Origin: Thiotrichaceae bacterium UBA973
GTDB taxonomy: Bacteria > Pseudomonadota > Gammaproteobacteria > Eutrophobiales > Eutrophobiaceae
Assembly: GCA_002292815.1 (NCBI GenBank)
Contig: DBBX01000015.1
Coordinates: forward strand, 1 to 27,581
Direction: 5' to 3'
DNA: 27,581 nucleotides
The notes below the pieces were generated by a model, which ran no database searches, was not told the DNA's origin, and worked only from the letters and a program-made list of their open reading frames with translations. Numbering within the stretch: the first letter of the stretch is position 1; the number at the start of each line of letters is the position of its first letter. Shown piece by piece: positions 8,880 through 15,814 of this stretch. A program made the translations under genes and the position numbers.

Positions 8880-8899
8880 ATTCCCGCGCAGGCGGGAAT
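8880..8899. repeat. dRS3-type hairpin repeat, copy 2 (ATTCCC-N8-GGGAAT)
   Basis: ATTCCC (8880-8885) and GGGAAT (8894-8899) flank GCGCAGGC, giving a longer palindrome-like core (CCCGC/GCGGG). It lies 16 nt after copy 1 in the same orientation. Both copies share the context GTCATTCCCGC...GGGAATC, so they form a tandem pair with a diverged first copy. Reading the pair in frame gives peptides of the SFPRRRESS type, often mis-annotated as small proteins. Confidence 0.85.
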
Positions 8900-9002
8900 C
8901 CAGTAGACAATCACCTTCATTATTATTTTTAAAATTGGTTTCGCCTTTGACGGCGAGTAACTTCTTTTTTGCTTGCTCAAAAAAAAAGTCACCAAGAAAA
9001 AA

Positions 9003-9226
9003 GGGCACCCCAACGACTTGTCCTGCGGATACCTCAGCATTCTTCTATTTCAACGGTACGCGCATACGGACTCCTCGGCTTTGTCTCCAGCGTCGTTTTA
9101 ACTCCTGCATCCATGCAGTCGTGTCCTAATGCGCTCTCGAAACACACCCATCAATGGGGTGCCGAGGTCGATGGTGCTCAACCATTGAAATAGAAGAATA
9201 CTTCGGCAAGTCATAAGGGGCGTCTT
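9003..9226. repeat. Intergenic element with long imperfect inverted arms (about 220 bp)
   Basis: The left arm contains GGCACCCC, GACTTG and then a 19-base block at 9039-9057. The right arm (9181-9199) is the reverse complement of that block with one mismatch, followed by CAAG...GGGGCGTC at 9207-9224, which answers the outer left arm. Internal small palindromes include CTGCA-TCCA-TGCAG near 9107 and ACCCAT-CA-ATGGGG near 9147. The whole can fold into one branched hairpin. The sequence just to the left, coding for AQKKSHQEKRAP-like peptides, resembles a dispersed segment I have seen in many proteobacterial intergenic regions. No transposase is encoded, so this looks like a non-autonomous repeat rather than a gene. 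Confidence 0.6.
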
Positions 9227-9473
9227 ATAGAACAATCGACAATACCCCTTTTGATTCATAAGTATTTCTCAATAATTCTTTTTTCATTGAATTTCTGTAA
9301 ACGTCATTAACTTTACCATTTTCATTAATACAGCCTTTGCCAGCATATCCAAAAGACCAAAAATATTTACCCATCCTAAATTGGTAGATGCAGTAACAAC
9401 CTGGGCTAAAACTTTCACATCATTTTTTCTAGTTAATATAGATTCGATAGGATTGACATGCCGATATGGTTTT
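9225..9473 (-). pseudogene. Possible remnant of a small gene (two frames)
   Basis: In the otherwise gene-free 9231-9521 stretch the minus strand carries two adjacent protein-like reading frames. The upstream part (from about 9473) reads KPYRHVNPIESILTRKNDVK and continues to about 9375. Then a shift of frame gives a 49-aa stretch from ATG 9374 that begins MGKYFWSFGYAGKGCINENG and ends at TAA 9225-9227. The second part is polar, non-repetitive and more protein-like than expected in AT-rich DNA, but it lacks a good ribosome binding site. I do not recognise it; a distant likeness to the C-terminal part of IS200-type transposases is too weak to name it. A GAGGACAGATTTATTTTT motif (9487-9504) lies just upstream. 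Confidence 0.25.
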
Positions 9474-9521
9474 TACAATTAGAAAAGAGGACAGATTTAT
9501 TTTTATAATAATAAAAATAGA

Positions 9522-9791
9522 TTATTTTGCATGAGTTTCCATATAGGAGCGTAATAATTTATTGATCCGCGTCTGATAACCTTTACCTTGCTGTTTAAAC
9601 CAATCTAGTACATCTGTATCAAGGCGAATGGTGACGGATTGTTTTTCGGGTAATCTTATTTGTGCATTCTTAAAAAAATCATCGTCCAGTTCTGGGATAT
9701 CTTCGAAGTTTATTTCGGAATCCTTCATGGTCTTGAGTTTTTTGAAATTTGTTTTACTTGAAGTAGGTTTCTTCATAATATTTTTTCTCAT
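9522..9791 (-). CDS. brnA: BrnA family antitoxin (ribbon-helix-helix)
   Basis: This 89-aa protein neutralises BrnT and, in the studied Brucella system, represses the operon. A lysine-rich N-terminal tail and an acidic linker (EINFEDIPELDDDFF) precede a C-terminal DNA-binding and dimerisation segment, VTIRLDTDVLDWFKQQGKGY followed by QTRINKLLRSYM, which is the BrnA/DUF4415 signature (residues about 53-84). The toxin gene lies upstream and overlaps it by 38 bp, the usual toxin-first order of brnTA. A second in-frame ATG at 9774-9776 would give a product five residues shorter with a smaller overlap; the sequence does not decide between them. Confidence 0.9.
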   Translation of the reverse strand: MRKNIMKKPTSSKTNFKKLKTMKDSEINFEDIPELDDDFFKNAQIRLPEKQSVTIRLDTDVLDWFKQQGKGYQTRINKLLRSYMETHAK

Positions 9792-10032
9792 GTTTTGTCG
9801 CTTTTCGTGCTGAAATTATTCTGATGATGTCATTTATATATTCAACGTAGACAATAACAATTGTCAGGCTTTGCATTTTGCCAATACTAATCCAGCGCTC
9901 TTCCCCATAGTCTTCTTTTGTATCTATTCTACTAAGCACTGGGTGTTGAAATATTCCAACTGCGTCATTGAAGCCTATGTCGTGTTTACGAATATTCGCT
10001 ATATTCTTTACTGAATCCCATTCAAACTTCAT
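9754..10032 (-). CDS. brnT: BrnT family ribonuclease toxin
   Basis: This 92-aa protein belongs to the BrnT (DUF497) family of RelE-like ribonuclease toxins, which inhibit translation by RNA cleavage. The family features are visible in order: FEWDSVKNIANIRKHDIGF at the N-terminus, the central EDYGEERWISIGK, and RIISARKATKHEKKYYEE at the C-terminus. The basic, His-rich C-terminal segment and the N-terminal KHDI region carry the residues usually needed for toxicity, so the copy looks intact. The ATG start (10030-10032) lies 10 nt from a palindromic operator candidate and follows a sigma70-like promoter. The pair sits beside a repeat-rich island, in line with horizontal mobility. Confidence 0.92.
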   Translation of the reverse strand: MKFEWDSVKNIANIRKHDIGFNDAVGIFQHPVLSRIDTKEDYGEERWISIGKMQSLTIVIVYVEYINDIIRIISARKATKHEKKYYEETYFK

Positions 10033-10042
10033 TGATATATCC

Positions 10043-10062
10043 GTATATACAATTGTATGTAC
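10043..10062. promoter_or_regulatory. Palindromic operator candidate of brnTA
   Basis: The 20-bp sequence GTATATACAATTGTATGTAC is self-complementary except for one symmetric pair. It lies directly downstream of the predicted -10 box and 10 nt upstream of the brnT ATG, overlapping the expected transcription start. This is where an RHH antitoxin would bind for autorepression; the binding itself is inferred. Confidence 0.6.
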
Positions 10063-10063
10063 A

Positions 10064-10092
10064 AATGTAGTTATGTTTTAGACATATATCAA
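10064..10092 (-). promoter_or_regulatory. Sigma70-like promoter of brnTA
   Basis: On the minus strand TTGATA (10087-10092, 5 of 6 to consensus) is separated by 17 nt from TACATT (10064-10069, 4 of 6). The transcription start would fall inside the palindrome at 10043-10062. The -35 box is 4 nt from the yheT stop codon. Confidence 0.55.
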
Positions 10093-10096
10093 GGTT

Positions 10097-11065
10097 TTAA
10101 TTTACTCTTTCATCAAAAAACTCAACCAATCTCTTTTCACTCCAATACTTTGGGTTAAAGGGTGAACTGCCATAAACAAAGCCAACATGGCCACCTTGTT
10201 CTGTAAGTTCTAATGTGACGCTTGCTGATAAATCATCTTCACTTGGGAGTGCGCTTTGATTCATGAACGGATCGTCTTTGCTGTGGAGTATTAGGGTAGG
10301 GGTGGTGATGTGTTTTATGAATTGTTTGCAACTGGATTTGGTGTAGTAGTCATCGACGCTATTGAAACCGTGTATGGGCGCGGTGACGTTATGATCGAAG
10401 GAGTAGAAGTTTTTCCATTCATTTAGTTTATTTAATTCGATTGGTGCGGGTTTGTCTTTAAATTTGTCACGCATTTTTTTACTGAGACTGTTGATTAAAT
10501 ATCTTTGATATATTCTGGAAAATCCTGTTTCTAATTCTTTAGCACAAATACCAAGTTCAAAGGGGATTGATATCACCATTGCCGCAGTTAAAGGACAATT
10601 ATCACCTTGTTCACCTAAGAATTTAATCAGAGCGTTACCGCCGAGCGAGACACCTACCGCTGCAATCTTCCTATTGGGATAACGTGTTTTTAATTCGGTG
10701 ATGAAGGAATTGATGTCACCGGTATCACCGGAATGATAGCTGCGCTGCAAACGATTGTGTCGACCGCTGCAACCACGAAAATGCATGAGTACACCTTGCC
10801 AGCCATTATCTGTAATGGCTTTTAAAATACCTTTCACATAGGGAGAATCTATAGAACCTTCGAGACCATGGAACAGCACAACGAGTGGTCCAGTTTCTTT
10901 TTTCTCAGTCCAGACAAGGTCAACAAAATCACCATCTGGTAATAGAAACTCTTCATTGACTAGATTTAAGCATGGCGATTTTTGAAATACTCTCGAACGC
11001 AGAGTTTGTAAGTGACGGTTGGAGCACCACCATGCAGGTTTGAATTCGCTGTTGATGATATTGAT
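10097..11065 (-). CDS. yheT: YheT-type alpha/beta hydrolase, start codon unclear
   Basis: This is a hydrolase of the AB-hydrolase-4 (YheT/YMC) family; E. coli YheT has 340 aa and no firmly known substrate. Visible features are FHGLEGS (oxyanion region), the nucleophile elbow GVSLGGN, the acid in HSKDDPFM and the histidine in EQGGHVGFV. The first conventional start, GTG at 10877-10879, would cut off conserved residues. Upstream codons in the same frame encode FKPAWWCSNRHLQTL and LLPDGDFVDLVW, clear family N-terminal sequence. The frame is open to a TAA at 11078-11080 but holds no ATG, GTG or TTG in the right place, only ATC codons (11063-11065, 11057-11059, 11054-11056). I place the start near 11065, about 322 aa. 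Either initiation is non-canonical, or the start was lost by mutation or sequence error. It follows ygfZ and is probably the last gene of the sdh operon. Confidence 0.82.
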   Translation of the reverse strand: MNIINSEFKPAWWCSNRHLQTLRSRVFQKSPCLNLVNEEFLLPDGDFVDLVWTEKKETGPLVVLFHGLEGSIDSPYVKGILKAITDNGWQGVLMHFRGCSGRHNRLQRSYHSGDTGDINSFITELKTRYPNRKIAAVGVSLGGNALIKFLGEQGDNCPLTAAMVISIPFELGICAKELETGFSRIYQRYLINSLSKKMRDKFKDKPAPIELNKLNEWKNFYSFDHNVTAPIHGFNSVDDYYTKSSCKQFIKHITTPTLILHSKDDPFMNQSALPSEDDLSASVTLELTEQGGHVGFVYGSSPFNPKYWSEKRLVEFFDERVN

Positions 11066-11091
11066 TGATGAAGGCCCTTAACAATTATTAT

Positions 11092-12105
11092 TTATGCTTC
11101 GGTAGCATAAGGGAGATCAATAATTGTGATTTCTTTATTTTCAATGAGCAATTTTTCCTTAAGTTTACTAAGCTCGATTACTGCCAGTGCATAAGCCTTC
11201 CCATCAGGATGCGTTGCAGAATTAATGACTGTGCCTGCTTTGCCATTGGATTGTTCTGAAATCAGTTGATCGTCAATAGACAACGGTTGTCCTGACTGTA
11301 TCAAGCTAAGACGTTTTTTTACTTCTCCTCGATAATGTAAGCGCGCGATGATTTCCTGACCTGGATAACAACCTTTCTGGTAACTCAATCCCTTGAGGGC
11401 ATCAAGGTTTAACATCTGTGGTAAATACTGTTCTTGAGTCGATGATGTGACCCACGGCAGCCCAGCAAGAATATCCAATAGATCCCATGCATGACTTCCT
11501 GTCATTGTTACAATACTTATAAACTTGGCACTATTTTTTATTAATGCTTCAACGCTACCCGTAATCAAGTAGCGACCAGAACCATCAGGATGACAAACAA
11601 CGATGAGACCATCAAAGGCATTAATTTCCCCCGGCTCTGTTGGAAAGTCTTTGAGCAATGATGGCAGGTCATTGCGATTGGCCGAAACATTGGCAAGACC
11701 AACTAAAGGTGAGGTGTCTGATATATCATTTATGGTCACATCAGAACGCATGACAAACATTCCCAGTCTTTTTTGTACAAACTCTTTTAAGTCTGCTTTG
11801 AATATCAACAGGTAGGCAATGCCAGTGTTGATAATAATAAAATTGGTAATTAACTGGCCTTTGGCATTACACCATGCGGAAATTTGCGCAGCAGGTTCTT
11901 CAATAAGATTCAAATCATTGATGAATTGACCATGTAAGAACACATGGCGGTCACTACCACCAACCGCTAGCATTGCAAACCCTGAAAGAGGGACGGCTAA
12001 GGGTGTTGCTGTAATATTGATGTCTGAATCATTAAAAATGATAGCACCATTGTCTTCTATTGTTGCACCTTCTTGTTCTAGATAGGCTTGCCATGTCTCA
12101 TGCAT
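11092..12105 (-). CDS. ygfZ: YgfZ, folate-binding iron-sulfur cluster maturation protein
   Basis: This is a GcvT-like, tetrahydrofolate-binding protein that supports the assembly or repair of certain iron-sulfur enzymes in E. coli. The hallmark motif KGCYPGQE is at residues 244-251, with the essential cysteine at 246, followed by IIARLHYRGEVKKRL. The 337-aa length fits the family (E. coli 326), and an N-terminal GcvT-like domain with GQFINDLNLI and CNAKGQLI is visible. The ATG start lies 9 nt after the sdhE stop, so the gene belongs to the sdh operon. That places a maturation factor next to SdhB, which carries three iron-sulfur clusters. Confidence 0.93.
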   Translation of the reverse strand: MHETWQAYLEQEGATIEDNGAIIFNDSDINITATPLAVPLSGFAMLAVGGSDRHVFLHGQFINDLNLIEEPAAQISAWCNAKGQLITNFIIINTGIAYLLIFKADLKEFVQKRLGMFVMRSDVTINDISDTSPLVGLANVSANRNDLPSLLKDFPTEPGEINAFDGLIVVCHPDGSGRYLITGSVEALIKNSAKFISIVTMTGSHAWDLLDILAGLPWVTSSTQEQYLPQMLNLDALKGLSYQKGCYPGQEIIARLHYRGEVKKRLSLIQSGQPLSIDDQLISEQSNGKAGTVINSATHPDGKAYALAVIELSKLKEKLLIENKEITIIDLPYATEA

Positions 12106-12114
12106 AATCGTAGT

Positions 12115-12363
12115 TCAATCTATTTGTCTGGATTGTCGAATCAATGTAATGATATTTTTTATACCATCGTTTTCCGGATCGTCTTTTCCCATTATCCAGT
12201 TTAGGATATCAAGATCGGCTTCATCCAATAGTTGCGCAAATGAATTTTTATCAGCATCACTCAGTGTGTCATAGGATTGATTTAGAAACGTTTGCAGGAC
12301 GATGTCCATTTCTCGTATCCCACGGCGACAACGCCAGAGAAGACGAGAACGTTCTTTTTCCAT
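12115..12363 (-). CDS. sdhE: SdhE, FAD assembly factor of succinate dehydrogenase
   Basis: This 82-aa protein of the SdhE/SDHAF2 (YgfY, CptB) family promotes covalent attachment of FAD to SdhA in the cytoplasm. The conserved RGxxE motif is at residues 14-18 (RRGIREMD), and the LL..ADLDILNWIMG helix region typical of the fold follows. The ATG starts immediately after the sdhB TAA (no spacer), so translation is probably coupled. Older literature also called this family CptB, the antitoxin partner of YgfX/CptA; here the YgfX-like gene is at 16127, at the other end of the operon. Confidence 0.95.
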   Translation of the reverse strand: MEKERSRLLWRCRRGIREMDIVLQTFLNQSYDTLSDADKNSFAQLLDEADLDILNWIMGKDDPENDGIKNIITLIRQSRQID

Positions 12364-13146
12364 TTAAAGCGTGCGTGTCAGCATTAACTTTTTGATTTCA
12401 GCGATTGCTTTCGCTGGATTTAATCCCTTTGGACAGGAGTTAGTGCAATTCATGATGGTATGACAGCGGTAAAGACGGAATGGGTCTTCCAGTTCATCTA
12501 GACGTTCGCCAGTAAATTCATCTCGGCTGTCCGCAATCCAGCGATAGGCTTGTAATAGAATCGCAGGGCCTAGATAACGATCACTATTCCACCAATAACT
12601 CGGACAACTGGTTGAACAACAGGCACATAAGATACATTCATAGAGACCATCGAGTTCCGCACGTTCTTCTTTTGATTGCAGTTTTTCTGCATCTGGTGGG
12701 GGAGTAGTTTGAGTTTGCATCCAGGGCTTGATTGATGCGTATTGCGCATAAAAGTGTGTTAAATCCGGTACCAGATCTTTTATGACAGGCATATGTGGCA
12801 ATGGATAGATTGGAATATCATCCTTATATTCATTTATCGAATTAGTGCAGGCTAAAGTATTTGTGCCACCTATGTTCATGGCACATGAGCCACAAATACC
12901 CTCACGACAGGAGCGACGAAAGGTCAATGTAGGGTCAATCTCATTCTTAATGTAAATAATGGCATCCAATATCATCGGTCCACAGTTATCAAGATTGATT
13001 TCATAGCTATCGAGTCTAGGATTCTCACCAGAGTCAGGGTCCCAGCGATAAATACGAAATGTTTTCTTGTTCGAAGCGCCCTCTGCAGCAGAAAAGGTTT
13101 TGCCCGCTTTAACTTTAGAATTTTTGGGTAATGTGAATGCAGCCAT
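12364..13146 (-). CDS. sdhB: Succinate dehydrogenase iron-sulfur subunit SdhB
   Basis: This is the electron-transfer subunit of complex II. The [2Fe-2S] ligands are C80, C85, C88 and C100 (SCREGICGSC...C). The [4Fe-4S] ligands are C171, C174, C177 (CILCACC) with C181. The [3Fe-4S] region is C228, C234 and C238 (CHTIMNCTNSC). At 260 aa the protein is about 25 residues longer than the E. coli subunit, because of a basic, Ser/Ala-rich N-terminal extension (residues 1-27). Tight packing with sdhA (26-nt gap) and sdhE (no gap) shows one transcription unit. Confidence 0.97.
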   Translation of the reverse strand: MAAFTLPKNSKVKAGKTFSAAEGASNKKTFRIYRWDPDSGENPRLDSYEINLDNCGPMILDAIIYIKNEIDPTLTFRRSCREGICGSCAMNIGGTNTLACTNSINEYKDDIPIYPLPHMPVIKDLVPDLTHFYAQYASIKPWMQTQTTPPPDAEKLQSKEERAELDGLYECILCACCSTSCPSYWWNSDRYLGPAILLQAYRWIADSRDEFTGERLDELEDPFRLYRCHTIMNCTNSCPKGLNPAKAIAEIKKLMLTRTL

Positions 13147-13172
13147 AGTTATTCTCTATTTTTATAATTCAA

Positions 13173-14960
13173 TTAGTACACACGTTTCTTTGGTGGAAAT
13201 ACATCGACTTCGTCTGTCAGTGTAAACATATGCACAGGTCTATATTGGAAGTTGACATCGCCTTTATCATTAAATGTAGCCAAGGTATGTTTCATCCAGT
13301 TCTCATCATCACGCTCCGGAAAATCTTCACGGGCATGACCACCACGACTTTCTTCACGATTGTAGGCGCTATGGATGCTGACCATGGCACAGCGTAGTAG
13401 ATTATCGAGTTCCAAGGCTTCTACTAGCTCGGTATTCCATATCATGCTTTTGTCTTCAAGCTTCACTTGCGAAAATGAATCCCAGATTTTTGCCATCTCA
13501 TCGATGCCATGCTTCATGGATTCACCAGTACGGAAAACAGCAGCATCATTCTGCATGGTGCGTTGCATGTTATTACGTATTTCAGCCGTCGGTATCGATC
13601 CCTTGTTATGACGCAATTTATCCAGACGCTCCAAAGCTTCATCACCGGCATTAGGCATCGATTTATGTTCCTGGCCAGGTTTGATGTTTTCAGAACAATA
13701 ATTTGCGGCTGCACGACCAAAAACGATTAGATCGAGCAGTGAATTCGAGCCTAAACGGTTGGCGCCATGGACTGATACACAGGCCGCTTCACCAATAGCC
13801 ATCAGACCTTCGACAATAGTATCGGGGTTACCATCTTTCAAGGTCACTACTTGTCCATGGTAATTGGTTTGTATGCCGCCCATGTTGTAATGCACGGTTG
13901 GGATAACCGGTATCGGCTCTTTAGTGACATCAACACCGGCAAATATCTCTGCCGACTCAGCGATACCTGGCAAGCGCTCATTTATAACGTCCGGACCCAA
14001 GTGTTCCAGATGTAAATGAATGTGATCTTTGTCCTTGCCAACACCACGACCTTCCCGTATTTCCATGGTCATGGAGCGACTGACCACATCACGTGATGCT
14101 AAGTCCTTTGCAGAAGGTGCATAGCGTTCCATAAAACGCTCACCTTCCGAATTAGTTAGATAACCACCTTCTCCACGTACACCTTCGGTAATCAAGCAAC
14201 CCGAACCATAAATACCAGTTGGGTGAAATTGAATGAATTCCATATCCTGAAGTGGGAGACCTGCACGGAGAACCATGCCGTTGCCATCACCGGTACAAGT
14301 ATGAGCAGAGGTTGCTGAGAAATAAGAGCGACCATAACCGCCCGTTGCCAAAACAACTTGATGTGCGCGGAAACGATGAATTTTTCCGTCTTCCAGATTC
14401 CAGGCCATCACGCCACGGCAGACGCCATCATCATCCATAATTAAATCAAAGGCAAAGTACTCGATATAGAATTCTGCTTCGTGTTTTAACGATTGTTGAT
14501 AGAGCGTATGCAAAATAGCATGTCCGGTTCTATCAGCAGCAGCACAAGTTCGTTGTGCTGTACCTTCACCATAATTAGTGGTCATACCACCAAAGGGTCG
14601 TTGATATATCTTCCCTTCTTCAGTTCGAGAGAAAGGCACACCCTGATGTTCCAGTTCGATAACAGCCGGTACCGCTTCACGACACATATATTCGATAGCA
14701 TCTTGGTCACCCAACCAGTCTGAACCTTTCACGGTGTCATACATATGCCAGCGCCAGTCATCCTCGCCCATATTGCCAAGTGAGGCACTCATACCACCTT
14801 GTGCTGCGACAGTATGACTGCGAGTTGGAAATACTTTAGTGATACACGCGGTTTTCAATCCTTTTGCGGCCATGCCAAATGTTGCTCTTAGGCCAGCGCC
14901 ACCAGCACCAACGACGACGACGTCGTACTTATGTTCAATAATCTCGTATGATTTTGTCAT
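13173..14960 (-). CDS. sdhA: Succinate dehydrogenase flavoprotein subunit SdhA
   Basis: This is the catalytic subunit of complex II, oxidising succinate to fumarate on the cytoplasmic side of the inner membrane. The dinucleotide-binding GAGGAG is at 18-23, and the histidine for covalent FAD is H49 in RSHTVAAQGG. Active-site stretches include QFHPTGIYGSG, the arginine-containing SRDVVSRSMTMEIREGRG, HYNMGG and NRLGSNSLLDLIVFGR. The 595-aa length fits (E. coli 588). The ATG start is 6 nt after sdhD. Both an SdhE gene and a DUF1674/SDHAF4-like gene, two types of SdhA assembly factor, lie in the same operon. Confidence 0.98.
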   Translation of the reverse strand: MTKSYEIIEHKYDVVVVGAGGAGLRATFGMAAKGLKTACITKVFPTRSHTVAAQGGMSASLGNMGEDDWRWHMYDTVKGSDWLGDQDAIEYMCREAVPAVIELEHQGVPFSRTEEGKIYQRPFGGMTTNYGEGTAQRTCAAADRTGHAILHTLYQQSLKHEAEFYIEYFAFDLIMDDDGVCRGVMAWNLEDGKIHRFRAHQVVLATGGYGRSYFSATSAHTCTGDGNGMVLRAGLPLQDMEFIQFHPTGIYGSGCLITEGVRGEGGYLTNSEGERFMERYAPSAKDLASRDVVSRSMTMEIREGRGVGKDKDHIHLHLEHLGPDVINERLPGIAESAEIFAGVDVTKEPIPVIPTVHYNMGGIQTNYHGQVVTLKDGNPDTIVEGLMAIGEAACVSVHGANRLGSNSLLDLIVFGRAAANYCSENIKPGQEHKSMPNAGDEALERLDKLRHNKGSIPTAEIRNNMQRTMQNDAAVFRTGESMKHGIDEMAKIWDSFSQVKLEDKSMIWNTELVEALELDNLLRCAMVSIHSAYNREESRGGHAREDFPERDDENWMKHTLATFNDKGDVNFQYRPVHMFTLTDEVDVFPPKKRVY

Positions 14961-14966
14961 TATTAT

Positions 14967-15347
14967 TTACAGTCCCAAATAAACCTTTAATACAGCGATT
15001 GCGGCGCTAAGCCCAGCCAACAACGCAAGAAATTTGACCAGAATTAGACAAGCAATCTTTTGCCATTCTGAGTCGATGTAGTCTTCTATGATTACCTGTA
15101 GACCTAAGGCCGCATGGTAGTAGAGTGAGATTATAAAAAGCAGCATGAGAACGGCATTTAAAGGATTAGCTAGCCAGGCGACAACAGTTGCGTAATCAGC
15201 GCCTGTTACCACTACTAAAGAATAGATAAACCACAAACTAAGTGGAACGAGTGCTAGCGCTGTCAGACGTTGTGACCACCAATGGTGGACACCTTCTTTA
15301 GCTGAACCGAGGCCACGAACACGCCCTATCGGAGTTTGAAGGCTCAT
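14967..15347 (-). CDS. sdhD: Succinate dehydrogenase membrane anchor SdhD
   Basis: This hydrophobic subunit of complex II binds heme b and quinone together with SdhC. The 126 aa include three transmembrane helices. The N-terminal GSAKEGVHHWWSQRLTA region is the usual quinone-site-proximal segment. H78 in SLYYHAALGLQVIIEDYI corresponds to the heme-ligand region of the family. The start ATG overlaps the sdhC stop (ATGA type, 4 bp), showing translational coupling. Confidence 0.95.
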   Translation of the reverse strand: MSLQTPIGRVRGLGSAKEGVHHWWSQRLTALALVPLSLWFIYSLVVVTGADYATVVAWLANPLNAVLMLLFIISLYYHAALGLQVIIEDYIDSEWQKIACLILVKFLALLAGLSAAIAVLKVYLGL

Positions 15348-15727
15348 ATCGCACCTCCAAGGAATAGCGTGATTATTGTCATGACAATACTCAAGGCAAT
15401 AGCGGCATATCCAGTCTTGTAGACAGTTGATATTTCCAGACCTTTGCCAGCATCCCAGAATAAATGCCTGATGCCATTTGCGAGATGGAAGTAAAACGAA
15501 AATACAAAGGCAGCAAGCCCGACTTTTCCATACCAGGTCGATGCATGTAGTTGTAAATTGTTAAATGCCTCTTCACCGGTAGCAAGACCGACTAACCAGC
15601 AGGTTAGCAGCAATGCTCCCAGACTAAGAAAGACACCAGTACCTCTGTGAGTGATCGATAAAATCGACGTCAATTGAGGTTTATAGATTTGTAAATGGGG
15701 TGATAACGGTCGTTTCACCGATTCCAT
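15344..15727 (-). CDS. sdhC: Succinate dehydrogenase cytochrome b556 subunit SdhC
   Basis: This is the heme- and quinone-binding membrane subunit of complex II. The 127-aa protein has three transmembrane helices, the family signature KRPLSPHLQIYKPQLTS near the N-terminus, SITHRGTGVFLSLG (residues 24-37), and H81/H88 in FHLANGIRHLFWDAG, where the heme ligand is expected. It is the first structural sdh gene, 87 nt downstream of the DUF1674 gene, and overlaps sdhD by 4 bp. Confidence 0.96.
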   Translation of the reverse strand: MESVKRPLSPHLQIYKPQLTSILSITHRGTGVFLSLGALLLTCWLVGLATGEEAFNNLQLHASTWYGKVGLAAFVFSFYFHLANGIRHLFWDAGKGLEISTVYKTGYAAIALSIVMTIITLFLGGAI

Positions 15728-15814
15728 AATTGATATCCTTTAGATTAATTTTATTGTTTTGACCTGTAGCAAACTTCAAGCCATGCCGGTTTAGTACATT
15801 TTCTTATTCTTTTG

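Noticed and set aside
8839..9193. Plus-strand reading frames of 74-96 codons over the repeat island
   Set aside because: They read straight through the dRS3-type repeats and the inverted-arm element, giving SFPRRRESS and AQKKSHQEK peptides typical of spurious repeat-derived ORFs, with no ribosome binding site.
13375..14723. Antisense frames of 60-78 codons within sdhA
   Set aside because: sdhA is fully supported by conserved motifs over its whole length; the antisense frames show nothing recognisable.
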